A stretch of 64,000 bases of DNA from Arbacia lixula (taxonomy: Eukaryota > Echinodermata > Echinoidea > Arbacioida > Arbaciidae). Shown in pieces: positions 38,944 to 50,760 of this stretch (its first letter is position 1; every line of letters starts with the position of its first letter). The translations under genes and the position numbers were made by a program. The stretch covers positions 4,861,304 to 4,925,303 of the forward strand of contig OZ022596.1 in assembly GCA_963669155.1 (NCBI GenBank), in the 5' to 3' direction. A model generated the notes under the pieces. It was not told the DNA's origin. It saw nothing but the letters and a program-made list of their open reading frames with translations, and did not search any database.

Positions 38944-39508
38944 ATAGCGTGCTTTCGATCTGCGACGGAGGACGTTCGGTACGGTAGCTTGAGCCGAAAA
39001 TCGATCTGCGCATGCGCGACCTCCTGAAATTTCTCCGTACCGCGAAATCTGAGACGGTCATCGAGCAAAATAGCGTCCGGTCCAACCTGCAACGCAGAGC
39101 GACGATTTACGTGCGATTGAACGTAAAGAATAATACATGCCGCGCTAGCATCCACCACACGTGTTATCCAAGTAGAGTGTAAACAGTAAAGTTTTGAACC
39201 TTGCACAAGCGTGAAAACTGTCCTGGAGATGATGGAGTCGAGTGTAATGCCATCGGTAAGTGATGTCACAAACATAGGCAGCGACAATCGCCTCCTGCGC
39301 TCTGTGTAAGTTCGCCATGTTGATGTTTACACTATATTTGATTGAACGTTGAGGGTAGTCGCACTACTCTGACGTAACCGTACGTAAGGCCCCGTACCCG
39401 TCGATCGAAAGGGCTTTTGGGCGGGACGGGAACGTAGCTCTAGTACCGCCACGGTCTGTTGACTTCCCCGTACCGAGCGTCTCCCGTCGCAGATCGAAAG
39501 CACGCTAT
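38944..39508. mobile_element. MITE with long terminal inverted repeats in gene 7 leader
   Basis: Homology to the other leaders breaks after 'ctcatcata' and resumes at 'ttatcgaatgac'. The ends are inverted copies starting atagcgtgctttcgatctgc, perfect over about 25 bp and recognisable over about 40 bp. TA on both sides (38942-38943, 39509-39510) fits a 2-bp target duplication. The element is far more GC-rich than its surroundings and has no transposase frame, so it is non-autonomous. A Tc1/mariner-like origin would fit the TA, but the terminal sequence is not one I recognise. No other unit has it. Confidence 0.85.
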
Positions 39509-39749
39509 TATCGAATGACATCACAACACGTAGTGACATTTTTCATAACCAAGTCCGGATAGGTAAGTATGAGAAGGAGGGGCGACTTTGACTGAATGCG
39601 AATATATCTTGTTGATTTTGGATTGTCAGTAACGATCGTGCAATACTGCATCGTTGGTCTATGACATTACACATGTAAGACGTTCAGAACCTACTCAGCA
39701 GACACTCCTTCTTATCCTGAGTTCTGACGTGTTAGAGTGCAAGCACACC

Positions 39750-41220
39750 ATGAACGTGTCCGTCGCAAACGACAGTATCTTCGGAATTGATGACTGCTAT
39801 ACTTCCAACCATATCTTCTGCACATCCCATGTTTACACTAGTTTAACATATATGATATGGCTTGAACTGACAGTCGCATTGGTATTGACGTCGATAACAC
39901 TTGCTCTAATCCTTGGTAGTCGTCGCCTTCGCCATCAACGCTTCATCATCCCATTCAACATCATCCTTGCTGACTGGGTGACGGTAGCTATCCTCACTAC
40001 CGCGTATACTGCATTTATTTTCCAATGGGTAAGGAAAGTATGAGCACCATCCATGCACTGCGTGTTTATTATTTATCATATTTATTACGTGACGTGACTT
40101 TATTTACAGGATATATACTATCCAACTATTACATATGCAATAATTCGTACAATTGCATGGTACCCACACTTAATATCAAATCAAGTAATAGAATTACATA
40201 ACTTTACCTTTTATGTCTTTAATGTCCCATTGCTTATTTACAAACAATTCCTTATTGAATATCTTTATTAGCAGTAGGATTGATGCTCATGAATTAATTT
40301 ACCAAAACTGTCAGAATAATTTTCTCGAAGTACTTACTCTTTATGTCTTATTAACATGATAAAATGTTTATTTTATTAAAAATCAAAACAACATCGTAGA
40401 ACAGTGATTTCCACGTTTGTGACTTATATTGTCTAGAAATGCTTTATAAAGCGCTAATCATTTAGCAAATCATACAATTTGTAACCAATGGATAGTTGGC
40501 GTCAATGATAAAGTCTATTATATTTACATGCACTGTGCAATTGATCAATACTATCATTATATTTCATCTCTACATTGATTTTAGCCCTTCGGAGGTGGGC
40601 TTGAATTCTTAGCCAGCGCTTTATTTCCTACATGCATCGCAGTATCTGCAATGAGCACAGTGATGGTCGCCATCTACCAGTATATCAGCCTGCATGTCGA
40701 CCCCTTCGGCTCACGGAACATCCTTACCACACCCCGATGCGTCTTCGCTTGTGTTGGAAGCTGGGCGCTGAGTTCCAGTTTGTCGGCACTCATATTATAC
40801 GGAAACCTCTTTTTTGAAATCATTGGAGGAGTCTTTTATGCATTAATGTTTTTTGTCTATATTCTTTCTGGAATATGTTATTTCTTCATTTTTCGAGTCA
40901 TTTCCAAAGGACCAGCAAACCATGCCAATGATGGTGAGCAGGTTAGAATGCGAAGACTAGAAAACAGAAGAGTGCTGCGCACTTACGCTTTGGTCTTTAC
41001 GACAAATGTTTGTTTGTTCATTCTGTATATATGGTTTCAGTATTTGACATACATTATCAATCAGAATTGGATTTTTTGCAATACCTTCCTGGGACATTCT
41101 TGTTTGCTAGGAAACATTATTGCAAATTCGGTAATTTACTGGTGGCGTTTGAAAGAGTTTCGCTCGATGCTTCCCGTTTGCAAGAGGAACAGGGCAATAC
41201 ATGTGGACGGAGCAATTTGA
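39750..41220 (+). CDS. GPCR gene 7: rhodopsin-class seven-transmembrane receptor, two exons
   Basis: Exons 39750-40028 and 40585-41220 give 304 residues; exon 1 has one extra codon (DDCYTSN, an added Cys) compared with its relatives. An upstream in-frame ATG at 39654 exists, but the family start at 39750 is conserved in context. Leader and TM1 are B-type (MIWLELTVALVLTS), whereas TM2, the 556-bp intron and exon 2 (LILYGNLFFEIIGG, ISLHVDPF) are A-type and closest to gene 4. TM3 starts PFGGGLEFL, with Gly where relatives have Trp. NSVIY and YQY are intact. It probably remains functional unless the MITE in its leader disturbs expression. Confidence 0.87.
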
Positions 41221-41825
41221 TTTCTACAATTTCTATTCTTGAGTAGAGGTATTAGCCATTATTGTCACTTTATTGGTACATTCTGACAAAAAACTTAAGA
41301 TTGATATTAACCATACGATTGCTATTTGAACAATTTTCCCCTTAAAATGTTGAAGTATAAATTATGTACATAACTGAGTGTTAAAAATCATTTGTGGAAA
41401 ATATCGAAATACATTATATAATTTACGATGAATTAATAATTGTGAAAGTAATGCATTATGAGTCATTAAGATGTAAGCGAACGCAAAATTAATAAAATAT
41501 GTTGCTTGTGCCGGATTCACCTAAGAAAAGTTAAAAGAAAAGCATTACAAAAAACATTATATGACCATACAAACAATATCAATATGAAGGAGGGGAGGGG
41601 GTCGTGAAAAGTTTGTTTTAAAGCAGGACAGTAAATTTTATAAGAGGGCAAGAATAGAAAATACATCAGTAAAAGACCAATAATAATAATAAAATTAATA
41701 CAAAACAAGATACAATAAAACGGCACAATATTGATAAGTGATATGTGTTGTTTGAATATTTTATGATGTGCAGCTGGGAAATATTCCCTTTTTGATTTTT
41801 TTTTGAGATCACTAGCTGACAGTCA
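41221..41825. other. Shortened A-type 3' flank of gene 7
   Basis: Against gene 4, about 700 bp (matching roughly 22745-23447) are missing. The join lies near 41276 ('cactttattg|gtacattctg'), only about 55 bp after the stop codon, so most of the putative 3' UTR is gone. Confidence 0.7.
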
Positions 41826-42990
41826 TTAAGTAATGTTATTGGAGTAAATTTTAGTGTTTAGGGCGATGTAGCATATACTTCTCTGGAATATCTCCTTTAA
41901 ATGCTTTGGTTCATTGAGATTGTGTGCTGTTCTTGTGGGAAATGTGTGAATTTCGTAATGTTTGTGTACCATTCTGTCCAAGTGGGGTAGAAGCATATCA
42001 TTCATACAGGTATACATAAGCTGGCATTGGTTAATCATATTCATGACTTATACTTTAAGTAATTCAAGTGATATGAAAAGTAGTCTGTTTGTGGAAACAG
42101 GGGTGGGTTGGTAGGAGGGGGGGGGGGGGCTGGGATATTCGTATGGACTTACTTTGAAGTGTTATTTTTTTATTAGCATCATTCACATTAAATAATGTTT
42201 ACATTTTACTAAATATCATACAGTTAATACTCATTTACGTTAACTGATCATTTGTTAACAAGAAACCGCTCACAAACTGTATTTAGAGTCACATCAACAA
42301 CTTTAACGATTCTCAACATTTTCTTCTTAATATATTATATTAGTGAGATCGGCAAACATGAGAAAACCAGTTTTAGTAGATACATGTATGTATATGTCAG
42401 GTATGTGTATTTGAAAAAGGAGTGGCCCCAACGTAGAACCCTGCGGAACGACAAATTGAATTGTACAAAGTTCTGAGTAAAAAATAATAAATAATAAAAC
42501 GTTGATGTAAATAGATTCAAAGTAAGTAATGTGCTACACCTCTCGTGCTATGAGTTAGAACTTTATATCAAGTTACTTTTCATTGTTAATAATGTCAAAT
42601 TTCTGAGACAAATCAATTAAAGCTACAATAGCAATAGCATTCATTGCTTGTAAAGGAATCGTTTATCTTGTTTGAAAGTTCAAATTCTTATAAGTTCGCT
42701 AAGGAGTGTTAAATTAGTGAAGTACTGATTTAGAAAACTGTATTGATGTTTGATATTGGTATTGATATTAATTGTTCGATCGATCGAATCAATTTGTGGT
42801 ATGGGCACCAGTAGTAAGTAGGAAGTATTATCGAGCCATTTATAACATCATGAGGTGGGGGACATGGAAATGTACCACAGGGCTACACATATTAATCAGA
42901 AATGTAGTTAATATGTTGTTCAAAGATTTAAAAGACCTCTACTTAGCAAAGATCAATGTACATTGTTAGTCGTCTTAAGCATGTACATTA
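41826..42990 (-). pseudogene. Antisense LINE reverse-transcriptase relic, unit 7
   Basis: A-type relic; PQG-motif region near 42420-42470, YADD region near 42335-42365 and FPTRTAHNL near 41920-41960 on the minus strand. Frames are broken. Confidence 0.72.
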
Positions 42991-44526
42991 ATTGTGACCT
43001 TTAACATGATTAATGAAGGAACTGCTTGTGAACATATTAACTTTGATCCCATCGTAGAAAATTATTATAACAATTATTATAACAAAACAAATCGTCTCTC
43101 CTCTTTTCTTATTTTCTCCACCCCATAAGTCTGTCAAACATTCTAAAAGAATACAAACACATGTCGTTTCTAAAAGAGTTACTATTTTCTAGGCACTATT
43201 TATTAGTGTGTTCGTGAGAAAATAATATTACCATGGTTAAAAAGCATTTGAAAGAGATATGTTTCAGCCTTTTCTTGGAATAGACGAGCAAGTGGCCAGT
43301 TCTTACATGGTCAGAGAGATAATCATAATCATATATGGTAAGACACCCAGCAAAGTATTGTCTACCGATCTTAAGTTTTAACTGGATTATATTTCACCAG
43401 TAAACCTGTAAAATGTTAATCAAACAACGTTAGACGTGGATTGCATATTGTTTGCTCTGTGTGTGCTGATCCATATTGACGAACAAGTGGTACTAGCGAC
43501 TGGCGTATCATTAAATGGAAGTGTAAGGCACGTTCATTTTGTTATATATTTCTGTATTTGATAGCTGTCAATGTTTCACTTAAGACACACAAAGCTTGTT
43601 TGGTATTTCTTTGCGCCCCGTCGTCTGGATGTGCAGCTGCATGATAATTCAACAGAACCTGACGCTGCACATGGCACGATGATTGGAAATTCAATAATAT
43701 TTTCTTCCCATTGGCCACATACATGTCAATTAGGAGTGAAAAAGAAAACAGAATGTTGTACTTCAAATACCAAGATGGCACGTAGCACCTTTTATCTTTA
43801 ATCTATGCTCATTAACATACTAATAATCGCTTTCCTAACTCTTAGATCAGGCAATGTATATAAAAATAAGCGGCAGTTTTGGGGAAGGATTCATTCGGAG
43901 TAGAGAGCTGTAGACTTTTTCTTGTTCGAATAAAAGTGTTCTAACTCCAAGAGATTACTTTCTTATGATATCCGGATGGCTTTGGCTTCATTGCATCGCA
44001 TGTTTTTAAGTAAGACAAGTGATGAAGAGTCCGACACGAATTGTTCAACTTACTAAATTATTGTAACTGTATTCACCAAAATCCATGGGTATCATCTAGT
44101 GCAGTAAACTTCTTTTAAAGGGATACCTATGAGACCGTCCGAGCAGCACCTTGATCCAAAACCACAGTGTAGTACTTTAATGTCGACTCCATCTTTCAAA
44201 TTTAAAGTATGATATATTACGAGAATAAAAGTCGGTAAAACTCACGTTGGATTCCGTTTTAAGCTATGATATCTTTCTCATCATATTATTGAATGACATC
44301 ACAACACGTAGTGACATTTTTCATAACCAAGTCCGGATAGGTAAGTATGAGAAGGAGGGGCGACTTTGACTGAAGGCGAATATATCTTGTTGATTTTGGA
44401 TTGTCAGTAACGATCGTGCAATACTGCATCCTTGTTCTATGACATCACACATCTAAGACGTACACAACCTACTCAGCAGACACTCCTTCTTATCCTGAGT
44501 TCTGACGTGGAGAGTGCAAGCACATC
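42991..44526. other. 5' flank and leader of gene 8 (B-type)
   Basis: Spacer, the block conserved before every gene (minus-strand open stretch 43542-43781), TATA-like block at 43857 and complete B-type leader. No gene is seen. Confidence 0.55.
43857..43869 (+). promoter_or_regulatory. TATA-like block, gene 8
   Basis: TATATAAAAATAA followed by 'gcggcag', 670 bp before the ATG. Confidence 0.4.
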
Positions 44527-45953
44527 ATGAACATGTCCGTCGCAAACGAGAGTAGCATCGGAATGGATGACTATACTTCCAACCATATCTTCTGCACATC
44601 CCATGTTAACACTAGTTTAACATATATGATATGGCTTGAACTAACAGTCGCATTGGTATTGACGTCGACAACACTTGCTCTAATGCTTGGTAGTCGTCGC
44701 CTTCGCCACCAACGCTTCATCATCCCATTCAACATCATCCTCGCTGACTGGGTGACGGTAGCTGCCCTCGCTGCCACGTATACTACATTTGTTTTCCAAT
44801 GGGTAAGGAAAGTATTAACACCATCAATGCACTGCGTGTATAATTATTACGTGACGTCACTTGATTTATAGGAAATATGAACTCTCTTTTTTTACTTTTA
44901 GCACATAGGGAATCTTACATATCAATCAACTTTTGAGTAAATCATACGTACAAGTAAATGGTAACCACATTTGATCTTAAAACAAGTCATAAAGAACATA
45001 ATTATGCACTTTATTCCTTTAATGTTCCATTACCTACTAAAATATTCTTTACAGTATATATATATATATATATATATGCTCTTTATGTGTTATTAACATA
45101 ACAAACAAATTGTTTAAGTAAAATTCAAGACAAACTTGTAAACAAGTTATTTACCGCGCTTTGGATTCAAAATGAGTAGAAATGCTTTTCATAGTTCTAA
45201 TCAATTAGCAAATCATACATTCTGTAATTGTTAAATGTTAGAGTGAGTTATATTTACATGTACTGTGCAAACGTTCAATAATACCATTATATCTCATCTT
45301 TACATTGATTTTAGCCCTTCGAGAGTTGGCTTGTATTCCTAGCCAATGTTGTATCTCCTACATGCATGACGGTATCTGCCATGAACACCCTAATGGTTGC
45401 CATCTACCAGTATATCACCCTGCATGTTGACCCCTTTGGCTCACGGAACATCGTTACCACACCCCGATGCGTCTTCGCTTGTGTTGGAAGCTGGGCGCTG
45501 AGCTCAAGTTTGTCAACACTGACATGGTTTTTAGGTAGAAACAACTATTTTATACTCATTGTAGGAGTCTCATATGTAATCATCCTTTTTGTCTATTTGC
45601 TTTCTGGAATATGTTATTTTTTCATTTTTCGAGTCATTTCAAAAGGACCAGCAAACCATGCCAATGATGGTGAGCAGGTTAGAATGCGAAGACTAGAAAA
45701 CAGAAGAGTGCTGCGCACTTACGCTTTGGTCTTTACGACAAATGTCTGTTTGGCCATTCTGTATGTATGGTATTTTATAGACATTATCAATCCGAATTGG
45801 AGTTCTTCTTGCACTATGTTCGTGGGACATTTTTGTTTGCTAGGAAATGTTATTGCAAATTCCGTAATTTACTGGTGGCGTTTGAAAGAGTTTCGCTCGA
45901 TGCTTCCCGTTTGCAAGAGGAATAGGTCAATACATGTGGACGGAGCAATTTGA
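44527..45953 (+). CDS. GPCR gene 8: rhodopsin-class seven-transmembrane receptor, two exons
   Basis: Exons 44527-44802 and 45315-45953 give 304 residues with a 512-bp B-type intron. Leader, TM1 (MIWLELTVALVLTS), intron and start of exon 2 (PFESWLVFLANVV) all match gene 2, but the third intracellular loop and the start of TM6 (RRLENRRVLRTYALVF) are A-type before B-type returns in TM7. That is a short conversion tract inside the coding sequence. The loop before TM5 reads WFLGRNNYFILIVG. No lesion is visible. With gene 2 it is the best candidate for a working B-type receptor. Confidence 0.9.
45055..45077. repeat. TA microsatellite in intron of gene 8
   Basis: Perfect TA run at the place where gene 5 has a longer one. 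Confidence 0.85.
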
Positions 45954-47383
45954 TTTCTCCAATTTCTATTCTTAAGTATAGCTCCAAATTTCATTGGCCA
46001 TTATTTCCATTTTCAACGCCCTCCCCCTACACGTTTTCCCAACCACTTCGAGATTTGTACCCGTAATACCAAGTGAAGTGCAATGTATTGTTATCTTTTG
46101 GGTGTTAGCCTACTCTTGTGCTCCTAATCTATTCGTGTTTTAGATACACTGCTGCTCTATGGGAAATGCGTGTATTATTTGTGAATGAATGTGCAGGCGT
46201 TATTCAAGGAGGTAATTGACATACGGATAGTCACCCCGAATAGGTTTGATGTAGCACGACAGTCCAAAGAACTAACATATTTTCTTTCTATGTCGAGTCT
46301 AAATTTACCTAAATATATAATCTGGACTAGTACTACCGAGGCACACTGCGCTCTTTAGTTACAAGATTACGCAGGGCAATCATGAGAGATCAATTGCAAA
46401 ATCTTAACCAGGCATAATAGAGGATGAGCTAGGATGGGCAATCTAACACGAATCAGGGCTACAAGTAGGTTCGGCATCTATTCGACCATCATGGTTATTA
46501 TTGTGGTAACTTTTGTTTCTCTTTTTCAGTTTTCAATTGTTTGAATATTAGAAAGCCTGAAAGGCAGGGTAGCCATTTTACAGATGAAAGATACATTATA
46601 TCACGAAGAGTGAGTTGCAATGTATAACAACTTTGCAATTAATAGAAAAGACTTATCTATTGTAACTCACCATTTCACAAAACTATGACTGTTTTTAAAT
46701 GCATGTTTAAGCCTTTGCATAGATATTGCAATCAATCGCATGATAGGATGAATCGCAAATTTCGATCGATATCGAGATGATCATACATTCTTTTTGACAA
46801 AGACTTGAGATTGATATTAACTGTACGATTGCTTTTATTTAAACAATATTTCTCTTAGAATATTGAATCATAAATTGTGTACATAACTGAGTGTTAAAAT
46901 CATTTGTGTAAAATATTGAAGTATAATTCACACTGAAGTATTTTTTTTTAAATAATGCATTATAATTCATACAGATGTAAAGGAACGCAAAATTACTAAA
47001 AGATTGTGCTTGTGCCGGATTCACCTTACAAAATTAAGAGAAAAACATTACAAAACCATTATATGACCATCCGAACAATATAAATATCAAGGAGGGGAGG
47101 GGGTCGTGAAAAGTTTGTTTTGAATCAAGTAAATTTTACAAGAAGAGACCGACAAAAAAAAAAGAAAACAAGAGAGCACGAATAACAATAGATCAGTAAA
47201 AGAGCATTCATGATAATAGAATTAATACAAAACAATATACAATAAAGAGGAACAATATTGATAAGTGATGTGTTGTTTGGATATTTTATGAAATGCAGAA
47301 GAGAAATATTCCCTTTTCAGTCTTTTTGAAGACCACTAGCTGACAGTCATGAAGTAATGTTATTGGAGTAAATTTTATTTTTT
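45954..47383. other. B-type 3' flank of gene 8
   Basis: Non-coding, collinear with the flanks of genes 2, 5 and 6. Confidence 0.6.
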
Positions 47384-48530
47384 AGGGCCGGTGTAGGATA
47401 TGTATGGTATATTTTGTTCAAATCTGTTGGTATATTGAGATTGTGTGCTGTTCTTGTGGGATATGTGTGAATTTATTACTTTCTGAGTAGCATTTTGTAC
47501 AAGTGGCGTGGAAGCATGCCCTTCATACATTATAGATAAGCAGGCATTGGTTAATCAAGTTGATGTCGTGTACTTTAAGTAATTCAAGTGATGCAAAAAG
47601 TAGTCTGTTTGCGGGAACGGGGGGTGAGGGACATTGTTTGTATGGATTTATTTTGAAGTGATGTTTATTTTGAAAGCATCATTGACATCATGAATATTAG
47701 ATTATGTTTACATTTCACAGAATATCATACAATTATTACTTGTTTACGTTAACTGATAACTTATAACAAGAAACCGCTCACAAACTGTAATTAGAGTCAC
47801 ATTTACAAATACAACGATTTTCAAGATTGTTTTTCTTAATATATCATATTAGTGAGATCAGCAAACATTATGGAAAACAGTTTTTAGTAGATACATGTAT
47901 GTATATGTCATGTGTGTGATAGAAAAATAAGTGGCCCAAACGTAAAACCCTGCGGAACGACAAATTGAATTGCACAAAGTTCTGAGTAAATGTAAAAGTA
48001 AATGCATCTGTGGTGCATCGATGACGTTTATGTAAATAGATTCAAAATAAGTAATGTGGTACATTAGAACTTCAGATTAAGTTACATGTCATTGCTTATA
48101 TTGTCAAATTCCTGAGACAAATCCATTAAAGCTACAATAGCACTCATTGCTTTTAAATGAATCGTTTAATGTGCTTGTAAGTGAGCTAAGGGGTGTTCAA
48201 TTAGTGGAGTAATGATTTAGAAAACCGCATTGATGTGGGAACGGAATATAATATATGTCTATATTCCATTTTCGCTGGATCAGTCGTGAGATCGCCATAT
48301 GAATTGTTCGAGCAATCGAATCAATTCGTGATATGGGCACCAGTAGTAAGTGGGAAGTATTGACGAGCTATTTGTAACATAATGAGATGAAGGATATGAA
48401 AATGTACCACAGGGATACAAATACTAATCAGAAGTGTATGTACGTATTCTTCATATGTTGTTCAAAGATTTTAAAAGACCGCTACGTTAATAGCAAAGAT
48501 CAATATACATTGTTAGCCGTCTTAAACATG
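47384..48530 (-). pseudogene. Antisense LINE reverse-transcriptase relic, unit 8
   Basis: B-type relic; PQG-motif region near 47930-47980 and YADD region near 47850-47880 on the minus strand. It has a small private insertion near 47992-48004. Confidence 0.72.
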
Positions 48531-48958
48531 TGCAGTAATAGTTACCATGAATGAAGGTACTACTTGTGAACCTATCGGCGTTTATCCCATCATATAACAT
48601 TGATTATTGTGTGTATGTGTATTCTTTCAAGCTGAAGGTAATACTTAATTGCCCATACATAACAAATTCCTAGAGATGGTGTATAATTTTTCGACTGTGC
48701 TGTGTCGTTTGTTATTACTTTGACCACTTTGACCACATTTATTATAACACCCAACCCCGCATATATTATTTTATACGTTTCATTTCCTCCGTCTTAATGA
48801 ATACTCTATTTACCTTAAGTGTATTTTATAACCTTATATTTTAATGAACGATGGACAGTGAAAAAGAGAGAGGGGCAGGTACGAGAGGAAGGTTAATCAG
48901 GCAGCCAGAAGGAGGCTCGTGATATAGAGGGATAGCCATAGACATAGTTATATTTATA

Positions 48959-49039
48959 TATGTGTATGTGTGTGTGCGTGTGCGTGCGTATGTGTGTGTG
49001 TGTGTGGGTGGTCAGAGAGAGAGAGAGAGAGAGAGAGAA
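48959..49039. repeat. GT/GA microsatellite
   Basis: Imperfect (GT)n then (GA)n, B-type spacer. Confidence 0.9.
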
Positions 49040-50090
49040 GAAGAAATAAACCAAATAGTAAACACGCCGGGAAAGCATAATATACACAATATTTCGATCA
49101 TAGGCCTTCATGAACAGTGTAGTCCTGATAAGTATGATCTGCGTAATGTTATGTAATATATACACAAAGAGAGAGAAAGATGCTAGATACAATAAACACA
49201 TAGAGCAGGATGGGTTACGCTTGTCCTCGTAACGTTACGCACAACATGCATACATGTATTTTTAACTTCTTTTTAAACAACGAAAACTTACCTTCAAACA
49301 GTCTTGTATAATTGTTATAATAAAAAAAACAAATCGTCTCTCCTCTTTTCACATTTTCACCCCATAAGTCTGTCAAACATCCTGGAAGTGTTTATTAGTG
49401 TGTTCGTGAAACAATAACGTTACCATGGTTAAAGAGTATTTGAAAGAGATATGTTTCAGCCCTTTCTTGGAATAGACGAGCGAGTGACCAGATCTTACAT
49501 GGTCAGAGATATAATCAGAATTATATATGGTAGGAGCAACCAGCAAAGTATTGTCTGCTGATCATAAATTTTTACGGGCTTGTGTTTCACAAGTCAAACT
49601 ATAAGATGTTAATGAAACAACTTAAGACGTGCATTGCATATTGTTCGTTCTATGTGCGTTGACCCAAATTGACGGATAAAGAGGTACTTCATTAAGATCT
49701 GAAGAACAGTACGTCTGAGCGACTGGCATATCAATAAATGGAAGTGTAAGGCACGTTCACTTTGGTGTATATATCTGTATTTGGTGGATGTCAATGTTTC
49801 GCTTAAGACACACAAAGTTTGTTTGGTATTTCTTTCCGCTCCCTCGTCTGGATGTGCAGCTGCATCAAAAGATGATATGTCAACAGAGCCAGACGCTGCA
49901 CATGACACGATGATTGGAAATTCGATAAATATTCTTTTCTTTCCACTAGCCACATACATGTTCATAAGCGGTAAAAAGAAAACAGAATCTGGTACTGCAA
50001 ATACCAAGATGGCACGTAGCACCTTTTAGCTTTAATCAATGCTCATTAATATACTAATAATCACTTTCCTTGCTCTTAGATCAGGCCATG

Positions 50091-50103
50091 TATAGAAAAA
50101 TAA
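50091..50103 (+). promoter_or_regulatory. Degenerate TATA-like block, gene 9
   Basis: TATAGAAAAATAA, 670 bp before the ATG; same T-to-G change as in unit 6. Confidence 0.3.
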
Positions 50104-50760
50104 GCGGCACTTTTGGAGAAGGAGCCATTCGGAGTAGAGAGCTGTAGACTTGTCTTGTTCGAAGAAAAGTGTTCCTACTGCTAGGGATTACTTTCTTATG
50201 ATATCTGGATATCTAGCTTTGGCTTCAGTTCATCGTGTGTTTTTAAGTGAGACAAGTGACGAAGAGTCCAACACTAATGGTTCAACCTACTAAGTCCTTG
50301 TTACTGTATTCAGCAAACTCCATGGGTATCATTAAGTGCAGTACACGTCTTTCAAAGTGATACCTGGGATATCGTCCGACTAGTACCCGGATCCAAAAAC
50401 AACAGTGTAGTACTGTTACGTCGACTCCATCTTTCAATTTCAAAGCACATGTATCATGCATTACGGGAAGAAAAGTTGGTATAGCTCTTTTTGGATTCCG
50501 TTTACACCTTAATATTACTTTCCCATCATATTATCGGAAAATCGCACAACAGGTGGTGATATTTTTCATGTCCAAATCCAAATAGTAAAGTACGAGAAAA
50601 AAAGCGACATTTACTGAAGGCGAACATGTCTCGTTGATTTTTGATTTTTGATGCAATAGTACTCTTTGGTCTATGGCATCACACATCTAAGACGTTCACA
50701 ACCTACTCAGCAGACACTCCTTCTTATCCTGAACTCTGACGTGGAGAGTGCAAGCACATC

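Larger units (their letters stand above)
36941..39749. other. 5' flank and leader of gene 7, with MITE
   Basis: B-type spacer with microsatellite, the block conserved before every gene (minus-strand open stretch 38155-38463), a TATA-like block at 38515 and a B-type leader split by a 565-bp inverted-repeat element. Confidence 0.6.
48531..50760. other. 5' flank and leader of gene 9
   Basis: B-type spacer with microsatellite, then the block holding the longest minus-strand open stretch of its kind (49609-50022, 137 codons), a degenerate TATA-like block and an A-type leader. No recognised gene. Confidence 0.55.

Noticed and set aside
38922..39287. 121-codon minus-strand frame in the gene 7 leader
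   Set aside because: It lies mostly inside the GC-rich MITE, shows no known motif, and starts within the inserted DNA and its inverted end.
39654..39749. Upstream in-frame ATG extending gene 7 by 32 codons
   Set aside because: The extension is ordinary leader sequence shared with other units where it is not open; the family start at 39750 has the conserved context.
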